DNA of 64,000 nt from Gambelia wislizenii (taxonomy: Eukaryota > Chordata > Lepidosauria > Squamata > Crotaphytidae): positions 82,122,492 through 82,186,491 of the forward strand of contig JAUMIR010000005.1 in NCBI GenBank assembly GCA_030847615.1, read 5' to 3'. Positions 30,961 through 41,391 of this stretch are shown piece by piece (within the stretch, counting starts at the first letter, position 1; every line of letters begins with the position of its first letter). The translations under genes and the position numbers were made by a program. The notes under the pieces were generated by a model. That model searched no databases, had not been told where the DNA came from, and saw only the letters and a program-made list of their open reading frames with translations.

Positions 30961-32878
30961 TATAAGGGCCAGATAAAACCTACTGAATAACAACCTTGAA
31001 ACTTAATTCCTGTGTTTAAAAAAAACACATCAAGCAGTAGTGGACAATTCACTCTGTAATACTCCTGGAAATTGTGCCTCATTCCAGGTCTAGAGCTGGC
31101 ATTTTTATGCCCACTAAATCTTTAGCCTTCTGGCCAAGCTTAACAACAAAAAGGTATTATTCCTGTTTTCTGATGAGAATCTTGTTTACCAGGAACTTGA
31201 CTGTGGCTGCCAAGTAGTTTCACAGCAGCCCTGCATTTATATTAATTTCTCCTGAATGTGAGTCAAGGCAAAATGCTCAGCATTTGTACTGGCTTTAAGA
31301 CCAAGAGCAGTGTGCTTTTGATAGCAGGCTCCCAATAAAATTATAACAGCAAAGTATCACAGACTGTGTGAAATAGTGAGGAAGGGAATGTTGTCACAAA
31401 GAAACATTTTAGTCACTGAAAATGTGTGCTGCATTTATCAGGCTCAGAAAGAGAGTTAATATCAAAACTTATCTTACATTTTCAGACGCCAGGAAATATC
31501 CACACCTTTTGTAATTGCGACAGAATAACAACATAATAAATCTTTTTCTTTTTTCCCCCCCTTTTAACTGGAGCCTTGTCTCCATTAAATCATGGGCATA
31601 ATAATTAAAGTGTTCAGAGACAGAGTAGGTGAAACTACTTTTCTGTAGAAATAATTCTCTGGCTTTAAAAAGATGAAGGCGGGTTGAAGGTGAGCAATAC
31701 AAAGACTGAGAGAAAAATGACCCTCTGCCTGCTACTTTAGTTTGAAGCTATAGAATGGTTATGATGTTGGCCAGAGCCCATTGAGGGGAGGAATAGATGA
31801 ACAATCTTCTGTCAATAGCCCGAACAAGGCAAGAATTCCTGTGCTTCCTATGAATCAGTAAGTAGCAGCAACATTGACAGAAGCTTTTTCTTTAACTTCA
31901 TGAATGTCGACATGAGTCAAGAGAAGAGAACTCTCCTCTTCACCTGTTGTTTTTACATTCATTAACTAAGCGTCTTACACACCTCAGCCCTGCTTTCTGC
32001 CAGAGAGGTGTCTAGGTAACAGGAAGGGACCACTGCCAAGCTTACTCTAATTGGCTCCCCAATTGGAAATCTCACCAGATAGGCCAAAACCTACATGAGC
32101 ACTAGGACTGAACTCCCTTCCAGGTCATCAATGTGCCACAGTGAGGCCAGTGTGGGAAAGCAGATACCACTCTTGCCCATGTTTACTTTGACTCCAGAGC
32201 TGTCAATCTAACACTAATGAGCACCTCTTCCTTTAAAGTAATTACAGGAGTACATAGTGTGGCTAGAGCTGCTGTTCTCCCCACTTTTTTTTTTTTTTTT
32301 GGTCTTGTATGGCATCTAACCAATTTCATTGCTGCACATATAATGTTAATCCCAATGTTGTGAAGTTTGGTATAATGGGAGGGGAGCATGTTCTCCCCCC
32401 CCCCCATTGGGCTGGGAGCATATGAAATAATAAAATAAAAGGTCAGAAAAACTAAAAGTACAGCAAATTCTTGTTCAAGTTTGCAAACATGCTCTGAAGG
32501 AAGTATCCTTTCCACCTCACTAGTAGTCATTCAATCATCTGTTTTAATGGCTTTAGCCTGAGGGCTTTTTATTCACTTGATGGATGTTTTATTTATTTCT
32601 TTTTCTTTCTCACTCCTCACTGTCATTGATCCACAGCAATCTGGGGACTTTTATTTTGGAAAGGAATTGATTTTTTTTTTCCAGGAAAGAGCTGGAAAAG
32701 GTTCTCTTGACCACATGCCATTATGATCTTCATGTATGTTGGTGCTCTTTCAATAAAGACCAAACAAAGACTATTCTTTATTAAAGATAATGTACTTGAC
32801 ATTCTAAGTCACCTGTATGCAAAAGATAGATTTGTGAAATAATTATCCTAAATATTAGATTTGAATTCTGGAACAAAA
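30961..32878. other. Single-copy non-coding sequence
   Basis: No gene or clear repeat. Homopolymer runs lie at 32286-32300 (T) and 32394-32404 (C). Confidence 0.4.

Positions 32879-32910
<32 letters not shown>
32879..32910 (+). repeat. (TG)n microsatellite
   Basis: About fifteen TG units followed by a G run. Confidence 0.95.
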
Positions 32911-33107
32911 GGGGGATTTTGAATCAAACCAGTATCAGTTGTATCAGCTTTATGTTATAAATTACAAAGGAACTCCATAAAGTTTCCAGTATTCCTGCAG
33001 TATATGCTGTCACACAAGCCTTGTTCAGTTAGAATAAAAGCCCATGCTGAACTCAGTATCTAGTTGTTCACAGTGGTCAGGTAGTGGTCCTTTCATATTA
33101 CACAGAG

Positions 33108-33293
33108 AAGCAGTGTGATTCTACTTTAACTGCCATAGTGCCATCCTATTGATTCCTCAGACTTCCAGTTTAGGGTGAGGGATTTAGAATTCTCACTCAG
33201 AGAACTCTTATTCCTCACCAAACTACAAACCACAGGATTCTACAGGATGTCTGTGTGGCTGTTGCAGTGGAATCATAGTGCTATAACCACACA
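33108..33293. mobile_element. hAT-like palindromic MITE (family of 53838)
   Basis: The left arm TTCTACTTTAACTGCCATAG and right arm TGGAATCATAGTGCTATAAC, with CACCAAACTACAAACCACAG in the centre, match the family at 53838-54061 and 57826-58016. Confidence 0.7.
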
Positions 33294-33482
33294 TTATGAG
33301 CTTTCCCACTATCTGCCAGTCCCTTGTTCTTTGCAAAGTTGGAGGGTTTTCCCTCCCTACATGGGGCGGAATGGGAGATGAGAGCTTGTAATTTTTTTAT
33401 TTTTTATTTTTAGTTTTTAAAGCCAAATGGGAAAAAAATACTACTCAAAGTTTTTTGAGTATCTCACAGAAATACTCTGAGG

Positions 33483-33762
33483 CTTACCACACACTGAAGT
33501 AAAGTGACAGGACAGCAGGAAGGTTCTGCTTTCCACACTGCCTTATCTCATGACATCTCAATTCTTCTGGTGTTCTGCCATTCTGATCTCGTAGGGGACT
33601 GATGTAAAACCACTAATGGGTTTTTCCAATTAGAAAAAAGACATGGTTTTACTTTGGTCTCCCATGGGACCAGAACAAAAGAATGATGATGTCATGCAGT
33701 AAGGCAGTATAGAAGACAGAACCTTCTGGCTGCATTGTTGCTTTACTTTGGCATCTGGTAAG
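33483..33762. mobile_element. Palindromic MITE, about 280 bp
   Basis: Left: CTTACCACACACTGAAGTAA, AGGAAGGTTCTGCTTTCCAC, ACTGCCTTATCTCATGACAT. Right, reverse-complemented: CTTACCAGATGCCAAAGTAA, AGAAGGTTCTGTCTTCTATA, ACTGCCTTACTGCATGACAT. Arms of about 110 bp are imperfectly paired. No second copy was noticed in this window. Confidence 0.85.
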
Positions 33763-34027
33763 AATCTTTAAAAATCTATGTGAGATTTTAAAATTCAAAC
33801 ACCACTAACTGATTGGGTATATTTGCAGCCTGGCTACAGTTCTTGTTTTTAAAAGAATCAAAAGTATTCCAATTAGAACATGGATTATATATATCCTAAT
33901 ATTTTTATTCCAGTTCCACAGATGACTGTTCAGAATGAATGAACATTCAATGTGAATTGGGGAGGAGAAGGGTAAAGGGGGATTGTTGCCATCAAGACTG
34001 AGCACTAACATCTACGTAGATGTTATA

Positions 34028-34361
34028 GAGGGCTGGGGAACACATGGCTCTGCAGATGATGGATGCCAGTTCCCATCAGTCCCTGCCAGCCTGGACCATA
34101 GAGAGGGATGGCTGGAGTAGTAGCTTTGAATAGTATGGCTTATCAAGGTTAATGGGACACACTAATGCAATCATAATTTTATTCCAGAACCTCCCTAGGT
34201 TCATGCCAAAATCCTTAGATTGGGGTGGGAAATGTCTTGTCCTTTGTAATGTTCTTGGATTACATCTTACCATGACTCTTCACCATTTGCTATGCTGACA
34301 AGGGCTGATGGGAGTTCTAGCCCAACCACATGTGGAACAGCACACATCCCTTACCCCTGCT
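34028..34361. mobile_element. Palindromic MITE relic with diverged centre
   Basis: Left arm GGGCTGGGGAACACATGG, GCCAGTTCCCATCAGTCCCT; right arm AGGGCTGATGGGAGTTCTAG and CACATGTGGAACAGCACAC. The family (ACTCCCATCA palindromes) is common in reptiles. A related shorter relic lies at 47413-47515. Confidence 0.6.
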
Positions 34362-36190
34362 TTAGATGTTTTGCCCATGTTGGAACTTTGAACCTTCTCT
34401 CAAATTTCACTCTGGGCAGGTTTTTCAGTTTCCTTTTCCACACCACCCCTGTGAAAATAAAATGTCATATATCTGTATGATTTATGTTAACTTAGCTACT
34501 CATTTGGTACAGCCCATTTCCCCTACAACACCTAAATTAGCATACAGAAGCAACTCTATTCCAAATATTTCTGTTGCCCTAATAAAACATTTCTGTCTCT
34601 TTTCTTAATGCATGTTATGCCACTCCCTCCAAATCCTAGTTTTACTTAACTTCATAAATTTTGTTTTTCTTGGGTATTCTGCTACTGCTAATTAAACTAA
34701 TGAATGCCTTCCTTGAAATCTAATCCATTCAGCTATTCTTCAGAGAGTTGTATTTCCAAGCAACATTTCCTTTTTTCCAATGACTTTAACACACCAGTCT
34801 CTGTCCCTTTTCTCTATTAACCTTTTCTCTTGACCCCTATTTCTTTTCAAGATTTTGACAGTGCTCTCTCTTCTCTCTTCTTCCTGGCTAACCTCCAGTT
34901 CTAAAAAAACCCTGCAGAATCACTTCCTAGGTAATCTTTACTCTTAGTTATTAGAGTCCTCTGCCCTACTTCCATTTCCTAACCTTTGTCACACAAATAC
35001 CCCAGCTACAACTACTGAATCCATTCAGCCTGTTTTAATAAACCAAGCTGGGACTGGTTGGCCTAAGATCATGACAGTGTTCAGGTGCTTGAATACCCTT
35101 CAAACATTCCACCTAAAGCAAGGACTTGGCAGTATGGCAAACTGAAAGCTAATTTCCATGTACATTGTGTGTGTGTGTGTGTGTGTGTGTGGTTGTTTTT
35201 TTTTAAGAATTAGGGTGAAAGGGTTCAACTGGCTGCATTTGGTTGCACTGTGTAAAACACTGGGCTTAAAAGTCTACATAGAAGTGTTATTCCTGTGCAA
35301 ATCACCTCTTGCAGGATGTGATTTTAACATGAAGAGTAAAGTGTTAAATGTGTGAAACAGGACTCGGTTGTAGAAGTGAATGGGAGAAAGCAGAGCTTAA
35401 TAGTGTAAGTTAGCTTTCAGTGTAAACCCTTTCAAAACTAAGTCCCATTGAGTTCAGTGGGGTTTTATCACAGGAAATTATGCAGCGGAAGTTAACATTG
35501 TATAGGGACAATATCTGGAAGGTTTTTGTTTAGCCACCCCAGCTTTGCATGGTGACTTCATCCACTGTTCATGAAGTGAGACGGGCTGCAGAATCAAAAT
35601 CAAAGATTACCTCAAGAGGGTTCTCTTCAGTTGTCTGAATGACTCTGTAATGGCATTGAGATATAATAAAGGAATTAACTTGTTTTACTTTGTGGAACAA
35701 GTCATGCCACTTTTCTTCTTTTCTTTTTGGAAAACTACATATTCTTTTTGTTTACCTCACCAAGGCTTATCAAACTAATGGTTGACACAAACAGTCATAG
35801 CTTTCCACAGATACTGACGATGCAATTTTCATTACAATATAAATAACTGCGAATGTTTAATCTTCTTGTTGTTGTTGTTTTTCATTTTTATCATGCTTCT
35901 CTAATGAACTTCCATGTAGTTTGACTTCCTGTGTTGTGAAAGTTCAGTTCATTGAAAAGTCTGCTTATATAGGTGCCTTTGACTTCAAAATGTTGATACA
36001 TTGGATAGCAGAAAGGGGGCAAAGCACTGGTTTAGTATTGAGAGTGTTACTGTTGTTGACAGTGGTGGCTTACCCTTTACCCTTTAAGATTACCTAGAGC
36101 AAGAAAATTTTAATTTCCTTTCAGCTTTTCATAAGAATGAAGGCAGAGCCCCTCAAATCGGGTTTTTCATACCCTGATGCAAATTCAACC
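34362..36190. other. Single-copy non-coding sequence
   Basis: No gene seen. The region is pyrimidine-rich around 34800-34960. Confidence 0.4.
35165..35191 (+). repeat. (TG)n microsatellite
   Basis: Thirteen GT/TG units. Confidence 0.95.
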
Positions 36191-36500
36191 TGAAGGCTGA
36201 ATTTTTGTTGTTAACTGCCATCAAGTTGACTTTGACTTACAGTGATCATATGAATGATAGGCTTCAGTGTCACCCTATCATCAACAGACCTGCTGTTGCA
36301 GACTCTGGGTCATGTCTTCTTTGATTGGGTCTATCCATCTGGAATGTGGTCTTCCTCTTTTCCTACATCCCTCTACCTTAACAAGCATTTTCTCCTTTTC
36401 TAGTGAGTCATGTTTTCTCATGATATGGCCAAAGTAGAATAGCCTCAGTTTAGTAATCTTGGCTTCTAGAGAGAGTTTAGGCCTGATTTATTTGTCTTTT

Positions 36501-37160
36501 TCACAGTCCACGGTATCCATAGAACACTTCTCCAGCACCGAGAATTGATTTTATTCTTACCAGCTTTTTCACTGTCCAGCTTTCACAAGCATACATAGAA
36601 ACTGGAAATAAGATGGCATGGACAATCCTAACATTAGTATTCAATGGTTTATCTTTGCACTTCAGGATCTTGTCTAGTTCCCTCATAGCTACCCTTAGTC
36701 CTAAGCAAGTCCTTAGTCTTCTGATATCTTGTCTGCAGTTTCCACTCTGATTAATGACTGACCCAAGATATGGAAAATCTTGAACTATTTCAATGTTTTC
36801 ATCATCTACTTCAAAGTTATATAAATAATATGTGGTCATTATTTTGGTTTACTTAATGTTCAACAGCAAACTTGCATTTGCACTTTCTTCCTTGCTTTCT
36901 TCAATAATCATTCCAAATCTTTGCTATTTTCTGCAAGTAGTATGGTGCCATTTGCATACCTTAAATTGTTGATGTTCCTTCCTTCAATTGCCTCCTTACT
37001 CCCACTCTAATCCTGCTTTTATATGTGATATTTTCAGCATACAAATTAAACAGATAGGGTGATAAATTGCAGTCTTGCCTGACCCCCTTGCAAATTGGAA
37101 ACCATTCCTTTTCTCCATATTCTGTCCTAATGGTAGCCCCTTGTCCTGAGTTCACATCAG
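36501..37160 (-). pseudogene. BovB RT C-terminal half
   Basis: ATIRTEYGEKEWFPICKGVR precedes QDCNLSPYLFNLYAENI (motif B region, usually QGCILSPCLFNLYAE). The catalytic box reads INNLRYANGTILLAENS near 36960-36920: the usual YADD has become YANG, so both catalytic aspartates are lost. After a frameshift, PYLGSVINQSGNCRQDIRRL and FPVSMYACESWTVKKL match the BovB C-terminal domain. Confidence 0.9.
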
Positions 37161-38221
37161 GACAATGAAACCTTGTTGCACATCCATTTCTTTAAGAGCA
37201 ATCCACAGTTTTTCATGATCTACACAATCAAGTGCTGATTTTCTTCTGAAATTATTTAGTGTGCTCCATTATCCAATGTATGCTTGCAATATGATCCCTA
37301 GTGCCTCTTCCTTTCCTGAACCCATCTTGGAGATCTGGCATTTCGCGTTCCATGAAGTCTTTGTTGTAGATTTTTGAACATCATTTTACTTGCATGAGAA
37401 ATTAATGCAGTGGTCCTGTGGTTATGGCAATCCCTGGTGTCCTCTTTCTTGGGGATTGGAATGTATATCGAGTGTTTCTAATCTGTGGGGCATTGCTTTG
37501 TTTTCCACATTTGTTGACAGATTTAAGTTAGAACTAAATTAGATTCTGTCTCTGCAGCTTGAAATAGTTCTACTGGTATGTCATCTGTTCCTGGTGATTC
37601 ATTTCTCCCAAGTGCTCTAAGTGCAGGTTCCACTTCACTTTCTAAAATGGTAGGTTCATCTTCTAATAGTTCTTCCTTGAATTAATCTGTCATCCTTTCA
37701 TCTCTTGGATATAGTTCTTCAGTGTATTTTTTCCATTGTCTTTTTATTTCTACTTGGTCATGTAATGTGTTCTCTTGTTGGTCATAGAGCACTCCAATTA
37801 AAACTCTTGGTTTAAATTTCCCTTTAATTTCTCTGATCTTGTGGGAAAGGTCTCTCATTCTTCCTTTTTTTGTTGTCATCTTCTATTTTTATGCATTGTT
37901 TATTATATTAGTTCTCCTTGTCCCTTTGCACAAGTCATTCAACATTTACATTTGCATACTCTGTTTCTTCCCCCCTTTACTTTTGTTTCTCATCTGTCCT
38001 TAATTGCTTGAAGAGTTTCATTTGTCATCTATTGAGACTTCTCTTTGCATTCCTCCCTCTGGCTTCAGTCCAGAGTTCTTCTGGCTCTCGGTCATTTAGG
38101 CTTAATAGGGCAAATCTATCTTTCACATCATCTTTAAATTCTACAGGGGTGTTCTTCAGGTTGTATTTTGGCACAATGGTTGGTTTAGTGTTCTTCTTTA
38201 GCTTTACTCTACTTTTTGATA
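37161..38221 (-). pseudogene. BovB RT N-terminal half and linker
   Basis: An open stretch at 37879-37682 reads MRDLSHKIREIKGKFKPRVL then QVEIKRQWKKYTEELYPRDE, the conserved linker before the RT. Downstream the plus strand contains GCCTCTTCCTTTCCTGAACC and GGTTATGGCAATCCCTGGTG, reverse complements of RT motif 1-3 codons. Further 5', LKKNTKPTIVPKYNLKNTPV and FALLSLNDREPEELWTEARG lie at 38218-38050. Confidence 0.85.
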
Positions 38222-38450
38222 CAGTGGGCCCTTGATATTCTCTAGGTTTTGGGTCCAGTACCCACCCCATGGATACCAAAATAGGTGGATGTTCACATCC
38301 CATTACATACAATGGCCTTGTAAAATGGCATCCTTTATATATAATGGTGAACAGCCAGGTTTCCTTTTGGGATTTTCCCCCCTGAATATTTTCAAGCCCT
38401 GGTTGGTTGAATCCATGGATTCAGAATCCATGGATGTGGAGGGCTGCCTA
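38222..38450 (+). mobile_element. Tigger-like MITE inserted in BovB at TA
   Basis: The left end CAGTGGGCCCTTGATATTCT and right end GGATGTGGAGGGCTGCC lie between TA dinucleotides. Removing it rejoins BovB sequence smoothly (TTTTTGATATTAACAGTTC). That gives a clean TA target duplication, the hallmark of Tc1/mariner elements. Internal palindromes ATCCATGGATTCAGAATCCA are also present. Confidence 0.88.
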
Positions 38451-38456
38451 TATTAA

Positions 38457-39235
38457 CAGTTCATGGTCTGTGCCACAATCTGCTTCTTATTTTTGCAGAA
38501 AGAATGTAGTTTCTCCATCTTTTACTTCTAATTATATAGTCTATTTGATTTCTATATTGGCCATCAGGTGATGTCCATGTATAGAGTTGCCTCGTTGGTT
38601 GCTTGAAGAATGTTTTTTGCAATGAACAAACTGTTGGCCTTGCAAAATTCAACCAGTCACTCACCTGCTTTATTTCTTGATCCTAGGTCAAATTTCCTTA
38701 TCATCTTGGATTCTGCTCTGTTCCTTACTTTTCCATTCCAATCTCCTATGATTTCTTATGAAGTCCTGTTTTGGCATGTGATAAGTTTCCTCCTGGATTT
38801 CAGCACAGAATCTTTCAATTTCTTCTTCTTCTGTCTCTCTAGTTGGAACATAAACTTGGACTATGGTTATACTGATGGATTTTCCATGACATCTTATTTA
38901 TATTATTTGGTCAGACTTTGCATTATAACCTTTCACTGCTTTTGTTACATCTTTCCTCACAATTAATGCCACCCTGTTTTGTCTCAGGTTTCCATTTCTA
39001 GATTAAAATACTGTAATTATCTGACTCAAAATGTCCTCTTCCTGTCCATTTTAGCTGGCTTATCCCAAGTATTGCAGTGTTTATACATTCCATTTCTTGT
39101 TTTACTATGTGTAGCTTCCCCTGATTCATACTTATTACATTCCATGTTCCTATAATATGTGTTCAGATTTTCTTTTCAACACTGAACACATCAAAAGCTG
39201 AGCATCCTTTCAGCTTGAGTCCAGTTGCATTATTA
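38457..39235 (-). pseudogene. BovB endonuclease region
   Basis: The minus strand at 38664-38461 encodes MSDWLNFARPTVCSLQKTFF, RQLYTWTSPDGQYRNQIDYI and IRSKRWRNYILSAKIRSRL. The middle phrase contains the endonuclease SPDGxxxNQIDYI block that precedes the catalytic His region. Further upstream, to 39235, the sequence keeps BovB endonuclease words (ACAATTAATGCCACCCTGTT, CAAGTATTGCAGTG) with frames too broken to read through. Confidence 0.88.
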
Positions 39236-39436
39236 GCCACAGAGCTATTTATTTATTTATATTTCTATACCGTTTATCATTGCCAAAGCATTCCCTAAGT
39301 GGTTTACAACATAAAAAAGTAAAAATAAAACAATTAAAAGGTAACCATTAAAAATATTTTAAAACATATACAAGTTAAAACAATAAAAATAAAAATAATA
39401 AAAACACATCCCAATAAAAGCCTCTGTGCCCACAAC

Positions 39437-39520
39437 TGATTGTGTATTCCTGCATGGCAGGGGGTTGGACTGGATGACCTTTGTGGTCTCTTCCAACTCT
39501 ATGATTCTATGGTTCTATGA
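39437..39520 (+). mobile_element. CR1 3'-terminal fragment inside L2 3' UTR
   Basis: TTGTGTATTCCTGCATGGCA, GGGGGTTGGACTGGATGACC, TCTTCCAACTCTATGATTCT and GGTTCTATGA form the terminal 84 bp of CR1. L2 sequence continues on both sides. Very short, 5'-truncated inserts like this are typical of CR1. Confidence 0.9.
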
Positions 39521-40187
39521 AGTACAAATTAAAAGCTTGCTGAAATAAAAATGTTTTTGCCTGCTGGCGAAAGGAAAACAGGGAGGGGGACAGCCTAGCC
39601 TCCTGAGGAAGGGTGTTCCAGAGGGTAGGAGTAGCCATTGAGAAGGCTCTCTCTCGTGTCCTTACCAAGTGAGCCTGGGATGATGGCGGGGTCAAGAGAA
39701 AGCCTTCCCCTGAGGATCTTAAAATTCTGGCAGATTCATATCAGGAGATACGGTCTTCCAAATAGTTTGGACCCAAGCTATATAGGGCTTTATAGGTCAT
39801 GACCAGCACTTTGAATTGTGCTTGGAAATGAACCGGTAGCAAGTGAAGCTGTTTTAATACAGGGGTTATATGATCCCTATAGCTAGCCCTAGTCAGCCTT
39901 CTGGCCACAGCATTCTGGACCCAGTGAAGTTTCCAAACAGTTTCCAAAGACATCCCCATGTAGAATGCATTACAGTAGTCCAAATGGGATGTAATCAAGA
40001 CATGTGTCACTGTGGCCAAATCTGATGTCTCAAGGAATGGGCATAGCTGGCGCACTAGTTTTAACTGGGCAAATGCACTCATGGCCACTGCTGAGACCTG
40101 GGCATCCAAGCTTAGAGTTGAGTCCGGGAGAATGCCCAAGCTGCGAGCCTGAGATTTAATGGGGGGGGGTGTAACCCCATCCAGCAC
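39507..40187 (-). pseudogene. L2 ORF2 C-terminal domain
   Basis: Positions 40187-39741 are open: SLGILPDSTLSLDAQVSAVA, LKLVRQLCPFLETSDLATVT, HLDYCNAFYMGMSLETVWKL, VLKQLHLLPVHFQAQFKVLV and LGPNYLEDRIS. After a frameshift the last part reads RTRERAFSMATPTLWNTLPQ and ends at 39507. It is the best preserved L2 coding block of the window, collinear with the copy at 4.3-5.06 kb. Confidence 0.92.
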
Positions 40188-40307
40188 AGACTGGGTCCCT
40201 ATTCCCTGATCTGTCTTTCAACTGACCAGGAGTACCTCTGTCTTTTCTGGATTGAGCTTGAATTGATTTGCCCTCATCCAGTCCATTACTAACAACAGAC
40301 ACTGGTT

Positions 40308-40736
40308 CAGGTGCTATTAACAAGGAGGTTTTGGCGCCAAGCCTTTCAGAGTCATCTTACTGTGATGAACACTGGCAACAGCTACTCACAGGACACAAGC
40401 TTCAAAGAATAGCAGCTTTATTGTCAGGACTTAGTTGTGACCAGTAACATAGCAAAGATGACTCTGAGAGGCTTGGCACCAAAACCTTCTGTTAATACAG
40501 AATGCAAGTTTCATTTCTCACTAGCACCTGGCTAATGGCTGTTAGCAAAGCAAAGCTCCCTAAAAAAGTTTCACATAGAACAATCTTGGGATAGCTTTCC
40601 ACCAGCACGTACCAACCCTCCTCCCATTAGGCTCCTTTCATGTCAGGTCACTGGTGCAGATGCCAAGAGAGGCCTACTTATGCTAACTAAACCACATAAC
40701 TACATAACCCATAGTCTAAGGCACCAGGACATGACA
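40308..40736 (-). mobile_element. LTR-like insertion in L2 with inverted duplication
   Basis: The interval interrupts L2 codons between EAVS and LNQC. The part 40361-40736, read on the minus strand, begins TGTCATGTCCTGG, contains GACAATAAAGCTGC (polyadenylation signal) and ends GTTCATCACA, a TG...CA solo-LTR layout of about 376 bp. The remaining 40308-40360 is an inverted copy of part of the same LTR (arms 40313-40357 and 40454-40498, sharing AGGTTTTGGYGCCAAGCCT). No clear target duplication was found, so a rearrangement at insertion is likely. Confidence 0.65.
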
Positions 40737-41278
40737 TTGAGACAGCTTCCTTGGAATCAAGTGGAAAGGAGAGATAGAATTGGGTGTCATCAGCATGCTG
40801 GTGGCACCGCACCCGAAAACTCCTAATGACCTCTTTCAGCGGTTTCATATAGATATTAAATAGCATGAGGGACAAAACCGAACCCTGAGGGACCCCAATG
40901 GCCAATGGCCAGGGCACGCTTCTGAGCTGCTCCAGAGAAGCAGCTCAGAAGGATACCATGGTCGATGGCATCAAAAGCCGCTGAGAGGTTTAACAGAACC
41001 AACAAGGATATGCTCCCCCTCTCCAGTTCTCTGCGTAGGTCATCCACCAAGATGACCAAAGCTGTCTCCATCCTATAACCAGGCCTGAAGCTGGATTGAA
41101 ATGGATCTAGATATTCCATTTCATCCAGAAACCCCTGGAGCTGGGAGGCCACCACATGCTCCAGAATCTTCCCCCAAAATGGAATGTTGGAGATTGGCTG
41201 ATAGTTATTCAGAGTGGTCCAGGGAGGCCTTTTTTTTAGTAATGGCCTCACCACAGCCTCTTTTAAGCAGAATGGCAA
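40687..41278 (-). pseudogene. L2 reverse transcriptase, internally deleted
   Basis: AVVRPLLKKRPPWTTLNNYQ and PISNIPFWGKILEHVVASQL open the domain, followed by FQSSFRPGYRMETALVILVD and VLLNLSAAFDAIDHGILLSC (motif A). Roughly 30 or more residues expected between motif A and [15 protein letters not shown] (motif B) are deleted, and the frame changes there. The junction coincides with a perfect 13-bp inverted repeat (40919-40931 and 40939-40951). The catalytic box is HADD in place of YADD. Confidence 0.92.
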
Positions 41279-41391
41279 CTGCCCTTGCTACAGTGAGGCA
41301 TTTACCACTCACCTCACCCACTCAGCCAGCCCACCTCTGGCTTCTTTCACAATCCAGGAAGGGCTAGGGTCCAGTATAAATGTGGTAGCTC

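Larger units (their letters stand above)
36195..39235 (-). mobile_element. BovB (RTE-clade) LINE, long degenerate copy
   Basis: The minus strand holds, in order, apurinic-type endonuclease, RT and the BovB 3' end. The 3' region on the plus strand (GACCTGCTGTTGC, TTTCTCATGATATGGCCAAA, AGCCTCAGTTTAGTAATC) is characteristic of BovB and of the tail borrowed by Sauria SINEs. The 5' end is truncated near 39235. A Tigger-like MITE splits it at 38222-38450. All frames are interrupted. Confidence 0.88.
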
